7,313 nt of DNA from contig JAUVHQ010000098.1 of NCBI GenBank assembly GCA_030593185.1, positions 1-7,313 on the forward strand, written 5' to 3'. Under the pieces are notes generated by a model. That model was not told where the DNA came from. It was given only the letters and a program-made list of their open reading frames with translations, and did no database searches. Position numbers and translations under genes: made by a program. The stretch comes from Bacteroidota bacterium (lineage in GTDB: Bacteria; Bacteroidota; Bacteroidia; Bacteroidales; VadinHA17). Each line of letters begins with the position of its first letter. Positions within the stretch are counted from its first letter, which is position 1. Positions 1 through 4,896 of this stretch are shown piece by piece.

Positions 1-381
1 GATTATGCAGCTCCTGTCGGAACACCTGTACATGCCATTGGTGACGGAAAAATAATTAAAACAGGGTATAATGGTGGTGCCGGACGAATGGTGAAAATCA
101 GGCACAATTCTGTTTATACAACAGCTTATCTACACCTTAGCAGGTATGGCAGGGGAATAAAGTCGGGCAAATATGTTAAGCAAGGGGATATAATCGGTTA
201 TGTAGGCAGTTCAGGACTGTCAACAGGTCCTCACTTAGATTTCAGATTCTATAAACAGGGACATCCTATCGATCCTCTTAAGGTAAAAGCGCCACCGGTA
301 GAACCGGTTTCGAAAGAAAACATTGAAGATTACGAAAAGATAAAAAGTGTTATTACCGATTTATTAAATACTGTCCACTAA
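1..381 (+). CDS. M23-family (LytM/NlpD-like) peptidase, C-terminal part, 5' end outside window
   Basis: This open frame enters from the left edge and ends at a TAA, leaving 126 residues. It is the end of a lysostaphin/LytM-type M23 domain, a zinc endopeptidase fold that acts on peptidoglycan cross-bridges in the cell envelope. The first visible residues, DYAAPVGTPVHAIGDGKI, follow the family pattern after the first zinc-binding His; the opening Asp is probably the Asp of HxxxD. YLHL (His45 of the fragment) matches the conserved active-site His, and GxxGYVGSSG precedes STGPHLDFRF. Where the classic motif is HxH, this protein has His78-Leu-Asp80, so the usual third zinc ligand is Asp. GHPIDPL is the typical domain end. 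About 35 residues of charged tail follow. The internal ATG at 88 is not a credible start, because the upstream residues are also domain sequence. The 3' end overlaps convergent purN by 18 bp. Family is confident; the exact substrate and whether it is catalytically active are not. Confidence 0.9.
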   Translation, partial: DYAAPVGTPVHAIGDGKIIKTGYNGGAGRMVKIRHNSVYTTAYLHLSRYGRGIKSGKYVKQGDIIGYVGSSGLSTGPHLDFRFYKQGHPIDPLKVKAPPVEPVSKENIEDYEKIKSVITDLLNTVH

Positions 382-930
382 TTCCTCAATCACCCGTGGA
401 TAGTGTTTATATTCCAGCTTATGTACTTTTTTTGCTAATGAATCTGCTGTTTCACCTTGTTTAATTTTACACCTTGTTTGAAAAATGATATTGCCTTTAT
501 CATATTCTTCATTTACATAATGAATAGAAATTCCTGATTCCTTTTCATTGTTCTCCAGAACAGTCTCGTGCACCCTGGCTCCATACATTCCTTTTCCTCC
601 GTATTTAGGGAGAAGGGCAGGATGAATATTGACAATACGGTTTGGGTAAGCTCTCAGAAACTCAATTGGTATCAACCAGAGAAAACCTGCCAATACAATA
701 AAATCTATTCTGTATTCTTCCAATAATTTAAGCACAACTGAATTATTCAGATCCTCCCTTGAAAAAAACTTGCCGGATACCCCTAACATTCGGGCACGCT
801 GAAGTACATATGCTTCCTTTTTATTGGATAAAACCAGGGATACTTCAATATTTTTCTTCTTTTTAAAGTATTCTATGATATTTTGTGCGTTGGTTCCGCT
901 ACCTGAAGCAAAAATACAGATATATTTCAT
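364..930 (-). CDS. purN: Phosphoribosylglycinamide formyltransferase (GAR transformylase)
   Basis: PurN transfers the formyl group of 10-formyltetrahydrofolate to glycinamide ribonucleotide, the third step of de novo purine synthesis, in the cytoplasm. The 188-residue product matches the family along its length. The N-terminal strand and phosphate loop read ICIFASGSGTN (residues 4-14), the middle has LAGFLWLIP, and the catalytic set is intact: Asn101 and His103 in NIHPALLPKYGG and Asp144 in NEEYDKGNIIFQ, equivalent to Asn106, His108 and Asp144 of the E. coli enzyme. It is slightly shorter than the E. coli protein (212 residues), mainly at the C-terminus. The ATG at 930 is chosen because the family starts just before the first beta strand; a TTG at 963 would add 11 residues with no family match. 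No Shine-Dalgarno sequence is seen, only an A-rich leader. It is transcribed away from acpP and its last codons overlap the M23 gene on the other strand. Confidence 0.96.
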   Translation of the reverse strand: MKYICIFASGSGTNAQNIIEYFKKKKNIEVSLVLSNKKEAYVLQRARMLGVSGKFFSREDLNNSVVLKLLEEYRIDFIVLAGFLWLIPIEFLRAYPNRIVNIHPALLPKYGGKGMYGARVHETVLENNEKESGISIHYVNEEYDKGNIIFQTRCKIKQGETADSLAKKVHKLEYKHYPRVIEELVDSI

Positions 931-960
931 TTTTAACGTTTTATATTCATTAATTATATT

Positions 961-968
961 CAAAATTA
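961..968 (-). promoter_or_regulatory. Candidate -7 box for purN
   Basis: Read on the minus strand this is TAATTTTG, an exact match to the Bacteroidetes primary-sigma -7 consensus TAnnTTTG. It would start a transcript roughly 20-25 nt before the purN ATG at 930. No TTTG -33 element is seen at the usual 19-21 bp spacing, and the region is so AT-rich that a chance match is possible. Confidence 0.4.
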
Positions 969-1024
969 AAATTTATTTCCATTTTTTATAAAAAAATATA
1001 CACAATAGATTAAAAAAGATTATT

Positions 1025-1032
1025 TATATTTG
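1025..1032 (+). promoter_or_regulatory. Candidate -7 box for the acpP-fabF-rnc operon
   Basis: TATATTTG matches the Bacteroidetes -7 consensus TAnnTTTG exactly. A start about 7 nt downstream would give a 5' leader of roughly 65-70 nt before acpP. No good -33 TTTG lies at the usual spacing. A weaker second candidate, TACATTTC at 1049-1056, has one mismatch. The 143-bp gap 964-1106 also serves purN in the opposite direction and contains nothing else recognisable. Confidence 0.42.
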
Positions 1033-1106
1033 AATAATAATTTTGATTTACATTTCTTTGCAGCGTAATTATTTATCTTATTTAATATTAATTAAAATTT
1101 AAAGGT

Positions 1107-1343
1107 ATGTCTGACATTGCATCAAGAGTAAAAGCGATTATCGTTGACAAATTAGGTGTTGATGAAAATGAAGTTACTCCGGAAGCCAGTTTCACAAATG
1201 ACCTGGGTGCTGACTCTCTTGACACAGTTGAATTGATCATGGAATTTGAAAAAGAATTCAACATTGGAATTCCTGATGATCAAGCTGAAAATATCTCAAC
1301 AGTTGGAGAAGCAATCAAGCATCTCGAAGAAAACATCAAGTAA
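1107..1343 (+). CDS. acpP: Acyl carrier protein
   Basis: This 78-residue acidic protein is the acyl carrier of type II fatty acid synthesis in the cytoplasm. It is recognised along its full length: helix I SDIASRVKAIIVDKLGV, the signature LGADSLDTVELIMEFEKEF, and the C-terminal GEAIKHLEENIK. Ser37 in the DSL motif is where holo-ACP synthase attaches 4'-phosphopantetheine, which holds the growing chain as a thioester. The length is normal for the family. The ATG follows an A/T-rich stretch (ATTTAAAGGT) without a canonical ribosome binding site, as is usual in Bacteroidota. It is the first gene of the cluster and lies 35 bp before fabF, its direct enzymatic partner, so co-transcription is very likely. 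Confidence 0.98.
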   Translation: MSDIASRVKAIIVDKLGVDENEVTPEASFTNDLGADSLDTVELIMEFEKEFNIGIPDDQAENISTVGEAIKHLEENIK

Positions 1344-1378
1344 TATTTGCCTCTAAATTCCCAAAAACAACATCTCAA

Positions 1379-2632
1379 ATGGAGTTAAAAAGGGTAGTAG
1401 TCACTGGTCTTGGGGCTATTACACCATTGGGCAATACAGTTAATGACTTCTGGGAAGCCCTGAAAAATGGTGTAAGTGGCAGTGATCTGATTACACATTT
1501 CGATGCCGGGAAATTCAAGACAAAATTTGGTTGTGAAGTAAAAAACTTTGATCCTAAAGCTCATTTTGAAAGGAAAGAGCTTCGAAAGCTCGACCGGTAT
1601 TCACAATATGCATTGGTAGCTACAAACGAAGCCATTGCTGACTCAGGCATTGATCTTGAGAAAGTAAACAAGGACAGGGTTGGGGTGATATACGGTTCCG
1701 GGATTGGTGGCCTTGAAACATTCATGGATGAAGCAATGCATTATTGTAGAGGTGACGGAACTCCGCGTTTCAGCCCCTTCTTTATCCCGAAAATGATTTC
1801 TGATATTGCAGCCGGTCACATTTCAATAAGATATGGATTCAGGGGTCCTAATTTCGGAACTGTTTCAGCATGTGCCACTTCTACCAACGCAATACTGGAC
1901 GCTTATAATTATATACGGCTTGACAAAGCTGATGTTTTTGTGTCCGGCGGATCTGAAGCATCGATCAATCCTGCCGGTGTTGGTGGATTTAACGCAATGC
2001 AAGCTATTTCAACCAACAACGAGAATTACAAAACTGCCTCAAAGCCGTTTGATGCCAACCGTGATGGATTTGTAATGGGCGAAGGAGCAGGAACACTTAT
2101 TCTTGAGGAATACAACCATGCAATTAAACGTGGTGCTAAAATTTATGCTGAAGTTACCGGAGGAGGAATGTCGGCCGATGCGTATCATCTAACAGCACCA
2201 CATCCGGAGGGGCTGGGAGCTGCATTGGTGATGAAAAATGCATTGGAAGATGCCGGAATGAATCCTGAAGAGGTCGACTATATTAATGTTCACGGAACAG
2301 CAACTCCCCGTGGAGATATTTCTGAAATTCTAGGGATACTAAAGGTGTTCGGAGAGCATTCTTATAAATTGAATATCAGCGCCACCAAATCAATGACAGG
2401 TCATCTGCTGGGAGCAGCAGGTGCTGCTGAAGCTATTGCTTCACTGTTTGCATTGGAATATGGTATTATACCTCCGACAATTAATCATACCACCTATGAT
2501 CCTGAAATTGACAATAAACTGAACTTTACTCTGAATAAAGCTCAGAAACGTGAAGTTAGCGTTGTACTAAGTAACACTTTTGGGTTTGGTGGTCATAATG
2601 CAAGCATAATCTTAAAGAAACATATTGTTTAA
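1379..2632 (+). CDS. fabF: Beta-ketoacyl-ACP synthase II
   Basis: This enzyme condenses malonyl-ACP with acyl-ACP, extending the fatty acid chain by two carbons; FabF is also the form usually tied to temperature control of membrane unsaturation. The 417-residue protein has the complete thiolase-fold pattern: N-terminal RVVVTGLGAITPLGN, the nucleophile Cys165 in TVSACATSTN, His305 in INVHGTATP, Lys337 and His342 in ATKSMTGHLLGAAGAAEA, and the gating phenylalanine loop SNTFGFGGHN (Phe401). The Cys-His-His triad and the length (E. coli FabF, 412 residues) separate it from the FabH type. One small oddity is Arg311 in the loop after the first His, TPRGD, where relatives usually have a small or hydrophobic residue. 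It lies between acpP and rnc, with only 2 bp or 32 bp to rnc depending on that gene's start. Confidence 0.98.
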   Translation: MELKRVVVTGLGAITPLGNTVNDFWEALKNGVSGSDLITHFDAGKFKTKFGCEVKNFDPKAHFERKELRKLDRYSQYALVATNEAIADSGIDLEKVNKDRVGVIYGSGIGGLETFMDEAMHYCRGDGTPRFSPFFIPKMISDIAAGHISIRYGFRGPNFGTVSACATSTNAILDAYNYIRLDKADVFVSGGSEASINPAGVGGFNAMQAISTNNENYKTASKPFDANRDGFVMGEGAGTLILEEYNHAIKRGAKIYAEVTGGGMSADAYHLTAPHPEGLGAALVMKNALEDAGMNPEEVDYINVHGTATPRGDISEILGILKVFGEHSYKLNISATKSMTGHLLGAAGAAEAIASLFALEYGIIPPTINHTTYDPEIDNKLNFTLNKAQKREVSVVLSNTFGFGGHNASIILKKHIV

Positions 2633-2664
2633 TCTTGACAAAAAATTCAAATTTCACTTTTCAA

Positions 2665-3369
2665 ATGATGTTTCTGAAGGGTTTTCGAACCCGCTTAAAA
2701 TTTTCTAAGTTCCTGGGATTTTTCCCCGGGAATTTTTATTTATACAAACTTGCTTTTATTCATAGTTCCGCCCCTCTTACCTTGAAAGACGGATCGTTAG
2801 TGAATAACGAAAGACTTGAATTTCTTGGTGACGCCATTCTCGAAGCCATTGTATCTGATGTTATCTATAAACAGTTCCCTTTTAAAAATGAAGGTTTTCT
2901 TTCAAAAGTCCGTGCCAGAATTGTGCAGCGTGAAACTCTTAATTCTATTGCTGTAAATTTAGGTATTCCACAATTGCTCAAATCCCATATAAATAAAAAC
3001 AATAATACACTTAATCCTTTTGGCAATGCCCTGGAAGCTCTGCTTGGTGCAATATATCTGGATAAAGGATACAAAAAAACAAAAAAGTATGTGTTGAAGA
3101 AAATTCTCTCTGACAGTTCCCTCACTGAAGAGATAATTACTAATGGAACCGATTTTAAGAGTCAAATACTTGAGTGGGGACAGAAAAATAAAAAGGAAAT
3201 CATTTTTTCTGACGAAGAAATGCCAACGAACCAACAAAATATTCCCCTGTTTATTTCAACACTTACAATAGAAAACCAAAAGGCCGGATCAGGTAAGGGG
3301 ATGTCTAAGAAAGAGGCTGAACAAAATGCCGCCGAACAGGCACTCATCTGTATTAAAAACAGGAATTGA
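2665..3369 (+). CDS. rnc: Ribonuclease III
   Basis: RNase III cuts double-stranded RNA, including rRNA precursors and structured mRNAs. From the ATG at 2665 the protein has 234 residues. The endonuclease domain (about 15-150) carries the signature NNERLEFLGDAILEAI with metal-binding Glu52 and Asp56, and NALEALLGAIYLD with Glu124. The position equal to E. coli Asp114 is Asn121. The double-stranded RNA-binding domain spans about 163-232, from DFKSQILEWGQKN to KGMSKKEAEQNAAEQAL. Start choice is uncertain: an in-frame TTG at 2635, 2 bp after the fabF stop, would add ten residues (MTKNSNFTFQ) and bring the N-terminus nearer in length to other Bacteroidetes RNase III proteins, but the tandem ATGs at 2665 and 2668 are better codons. 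It is the third gene of the acpP cluster. Confidence 0.95.
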   Translation: MMFLKGFRTRLKFSKFLGFFPGNFYLYKLAFIHSSAPLTLKDGSLVNNERLEFLGDAILEAIVSDVIYKQFPFKNEGFLSKVRARIVQRETLNSIAVNLGIPQLLKSHINKNNNTLNPFGNALEALLGAIYLDKGYKKTKKYVLKKILSDSSLTEEIITNGTDFKSQILEWGQKNKKEIIFSDEEMPTNQQNIPLFISTLTIENQKAGSGKGMSKKEAEQNAAEQALICIKNRN

Positions 3370-3424
3370 TTTCTTTTATCCGAATTCAGGAATTTCGTAT
3401 ATTTAAGAAATTATTATTTGAATA

Positions 3425-3847
3425 GTGAAAAAGAAAAAACATAAATTAACCTTTCAACTTGACTTCAACTTTTTTCTGCTTGGTATTTCATCTTCAGAGA
3501 ATGACTATCGCCTTAGCTGGGAGATAAATAAAAAACTAAAAATCAGTCTGCGGAAAAGCACTGACCATGTTATTAAAAGGGAAGAAATTGAACAGGCTTT
3601 TTCTGTTTACACATTTTCTGATGAAGAGGTTTACCTGCGATATTTTCTAATCGCCAATAAGAGCGAGAATGGTTATTTAATTGAAGAATTACGCAACATG
3701 GATTATTTCCTGCAAATTCATGGTGATATTACAGACAAACAACAGGAACAGATCATCTCCTATGCCAGAAATATTAAAGGGATCACCGGTGTCTTCAATC
3801 TGGATATAAATACCATGAAATCAAAGAATAAACTTATTATTGAATAA
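3425..3847 (+). CDS. IPExxxVDY-family small conserved protein, function unknown
   Basis: This 140-residue protein starts with GTG, the only plausible start because an in-frame stop lies 4 nt upstream. It belongs to a small Bacteroidetes-specific family named for the motif IPExxxVDY. Here the motif is IEELRNMDY (residues 86-94), so Pro is replaced by Glu and Val by Met. Other family-like pieces are FFLLGISSSENDYRLSWEINK (residues 16-36), the aromatic, acidic stretch FSVYTFSDEEVYLRYFLIANKSENG and a C-terminal LDINTMKSKNKLI. No signal peptide or membrane segment is seen, so it is probably cytoplasmic. It follows rnc by 55 bp and is the last gene before a strong terminator. In many relatives a pyruvate kinase gene comes next (recalled, not checked here); it is absent in this window. 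No biochemical role is known to me. Confidence 0.85.
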   Translation: MKKKKHKLTFQLDFNFFLLGISSSENDYRLSWEINKKLKISLRKSTDHVIKREEIEQAFSVYTFSDEEVYLRYFLIANKSENGYLIEELRNMDYFLQIHGDITDKQQEQIISYARNIKGITGVFNLDINTMKSKNKLIIE

Positions 3848-3851
3848 ATAA

Positions 3852-3881
3852 AAAAAGGGACTGCTTATGCAATCCCTTTTT
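3852..3881. terminator. Intrinsic terminator, probably bidirectional
   Basis: A 13-position stem pairs AAAAAGGGA with TCCCTTTTT and, after one C/A mismatch, TGC with GCA, around the loop TTAT. It begins a few bases after the IPExxxVDY gene stop. The + strand ends in five T, and on the - strand the hairpin is followed by seven T (complement of 3850-3856). It can therefore end both the acpP-rnc operon and the convergent secreted-protein gene, whose stop is about 60 bp away. Confidence 0.85.
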
Positions 3882-3890
3882 CAACCCTAA

Positions 3891-3934
3891 AACTAACCTA
3901 CCTATGAAAAAAAACTAACCTAATTAACTAACCT
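3891..3934. repeat. Three copies of AACTAACCT in the convergent 3' region
   Basis: AACTAACCT occurs at 3891-3899, 3913-3921 and 3926-3934. The first two copies extend to AACTAACCTA. Read on the - strand the motif is AGGTTAGTT, and the three copies lie in the 3' untranslated region of the secreted-protein gene between its stop codon and the terminator. A micro-ORF ATGAAAAAAAACTAA (Met-Lys-Lys-Asn) at 3904-3918 on the + strand overlaps copy two. No function is evident. Confidence 0.6.
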
Positions 3935-3939
3935 GTTTT

Positions 3940-4776
3940 CTATTTCTTATTCACTTTCTTTTTCTTAACCACCTTCTCCTTCTTATCTGAAACAATAATA
4001 TTTATAACTCCGTCCTCACTTGTTTCAATCCTGATTACCTTCACTTTATCTAAAGCAATATCTGTGCCAGTTTTCTTGTCTTTTACAATAAGTTCAACCT
4101 CTTTTCCGTCCTTTGTTATGAAATGTATAGGCTTTTCGCTGCTTTCCAGAACAATAACTTTTTTACTATCAATTTCTTTTTCCCTTATAAAAACATTCCC
4201 TTTATCATCTTTGTGTATATCCTCTCCGGTTATCATAATCATATCTCCGTCTTTATGAATAACCTTTTTTATTACCTTCCTTTCATCACCTTCACATTCT
4301 TCACTAACTATTATTACTTTTGATTTTTTCTTTTTCCCGTCTTCTTCTTTCACAATAATATAATGGTCCCCCGACTTGTGATCAACCCATTTCATATGAT
4401 CACCACTACTATGTTTGTGAATAACAGTATGACTTTCTCCGTCACCGTCAACAATTACTTTGATTTTCATCTCTTTTACATCTGCATCTGCATCAATATC
4501 AGCAGAATCCTTAATAGTAAATGCATATGCATGGGCCATTTTATCTCCGTGATGAACCATAACATCCATCCCTGTCAGTTCATGGATCATTTTTTGAATT
4601 TCATCTTTATCCATATCTTTATCAATAGTAAATGAAGTATCTATGGTTGTAACATCATTTTCCTTTACCATAATATGAACTTTCTTAATATCTTCTTCCT
4701 GGGCAAGAAGAAAAGTTCCGGTAAAGAGGCATAGAGTTGCGGTAAATAATAATTTTCTGAGATAATTTTTTTTCAT
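3940..4776 (-). CDS. Secreted Asp/Lys/His-rich protein of unknown function, divergent from a two-component system
   Basis: I do not recognise a named family. From the ATG at 4776 the protein has 278 residues; this start puts a clean Sec signal peptide at the N-terminus (MKKNYLRKLL, then a hydrophobic core FTATLCLFTGTFLLAQ, then acidic EED), with cleavage likely near residue 25. A longer start at 4800 would put eight extra residues in front. The mature part is low in complexity and very charged. Short hydrophobic beta-like strands (KVIVDGDG, YIIVKEEDG, KVIIVSEE, VELIVKDKK, INIIVSDKK) alternate with Asp/Gly/Lys turns, suggesting repeated beta hairpins. Residues 116-138 hold six His with interspersed Asp (HTVIHKH, GDH, DHKSGDH), and 70-82 hold three His and three Met, so metal binding is possible but unproven. 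The tail is Lys-rich (KKEKVVKKKKVNKK). There is no lipobox or outer-membrane anchor, so a periplasmic location is likely. It is divergent from the histidine kinase gene across a 120-bp regulatory region and ends at a shared terminator. Confidence 0.8.
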   Translation of the reverse strand: MKKNYLRKLLFTATLCLFTGTFLLAQEEDIKKVHIMVKENDVTTIDTSFTIDKDMDKDEIQKMIHELTGMDVMVHHGDKMAHAYAFTIKDSADIDADADVKEMKIKVIVDGDGESHTVIHKHSSGDHMKWVDHKSGDHYIIVKEEDGKKKKSKVIIVSEECEGDERKVIKKVIHKDGDMIMITGEDIHKDDKGNVFIREKEIDSKKVIVLESSEKPIHFITKDGKEVELIVKDKKTGTDIALDKVKVIRIETSEDGVINIIVSDKKEKVVKKKKVNKK

Positions 4777-4805
4777 GATTAAACATTTTTCTTGAAACAA
4801 AAATA

Positions 4806-4853
4806 CGTCAAATTTATGTTAACAAATATTAAGGGAATGTTAAATATTGTTAA
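4806..4853. promoter_or_regulatory. Phased TGTTAA direct-repeat array, candidate response-regulator operator
   Basis: TGTTAA occurs exactly at 4817-4822, 4838-4843 and 4848-4853. TATTAA (one mismatch) lies at 4827-4832 and CGTCAA (two mismatches) at 4806-4811. Starts are 11, 10, 11 and 10 bp apart, which is one helical turn, so all units face the same side of the DNA. OmpR/PhoB-family regulators bind tandem direct repeats with this spacing. The array fills the place of the missing -33 element of the secreted-protein gene and ends 28 bp before the -7 box of the kinase gene. That the regulator at 6488 binds here is inference. Confidence 0.55.
4809..4816 (-). promoter_or_regulatory. Candidate -7 box for the secreted-protein gene
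   Basis: On the minus strand this reads TAAATTTG, an exact TAnnTTTG match, predicting a start near 4801 and a leader of about 25 nt before the ATG at 4776. There is no -33 TTTG at normal spacing; instead the exact TGTTAA units begin directly upstream at 4817, as expected for a promoter that needs an activator next to RNA polymerase. Confidence 0.45.
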
Positions 4854-4881
4854 AATAATATATGAATAAAAAAATCAAAAC

Positions 4882-4889
4882 TATATTTG
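4882..4889 (+). promoter_or_regulatory. Candidate -7 box for the kinase-regulator operon
   Basis: TATATTTG matches TAnnTTTG exactly and ends only 7 nt before the kinase ATG at 4897. If used, transcription would begin at or within a few bases of the start codon, giving a leaderless or nearly leaderless mRNA. No -33 TTTG is present at 19-21 bp upstream; the repeat array at 4806-4853 lies upstream. Confidence 0.45.
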
Positions 4890-4896
4890 TATTGAT

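Noticed and set aside
931..963. TTG start giving purN 11 extra residues
   Set aside because: The extension does not resemble the family, and the candidate promoter box at 961-968 overlaps it.
1833..2075. 80-residue open frame inside fabF
   Set aside because: It is an out-of-frame shadow within an intact, highly conserved fabF.
2635..2664. TTG start for rnc just after the fabF stop
   Set aside because: Not excluded, but tandem ATGs at 2665 and 2668 are better start codons; given as an alternative in the rnc entry.
2865..3347. Minus-strand open frames across rnc
   Set aside because: They lie antisense to a well-supported RNase III gene and show no recognisable motifs.
4064..4635. Open frames on the + strand inside the secreted-protein gene
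   Set aside because: They are antisense shadows of a highly charged, AT-rich gene, with Phe/Ile/Ser-rich products and no domain pattern.
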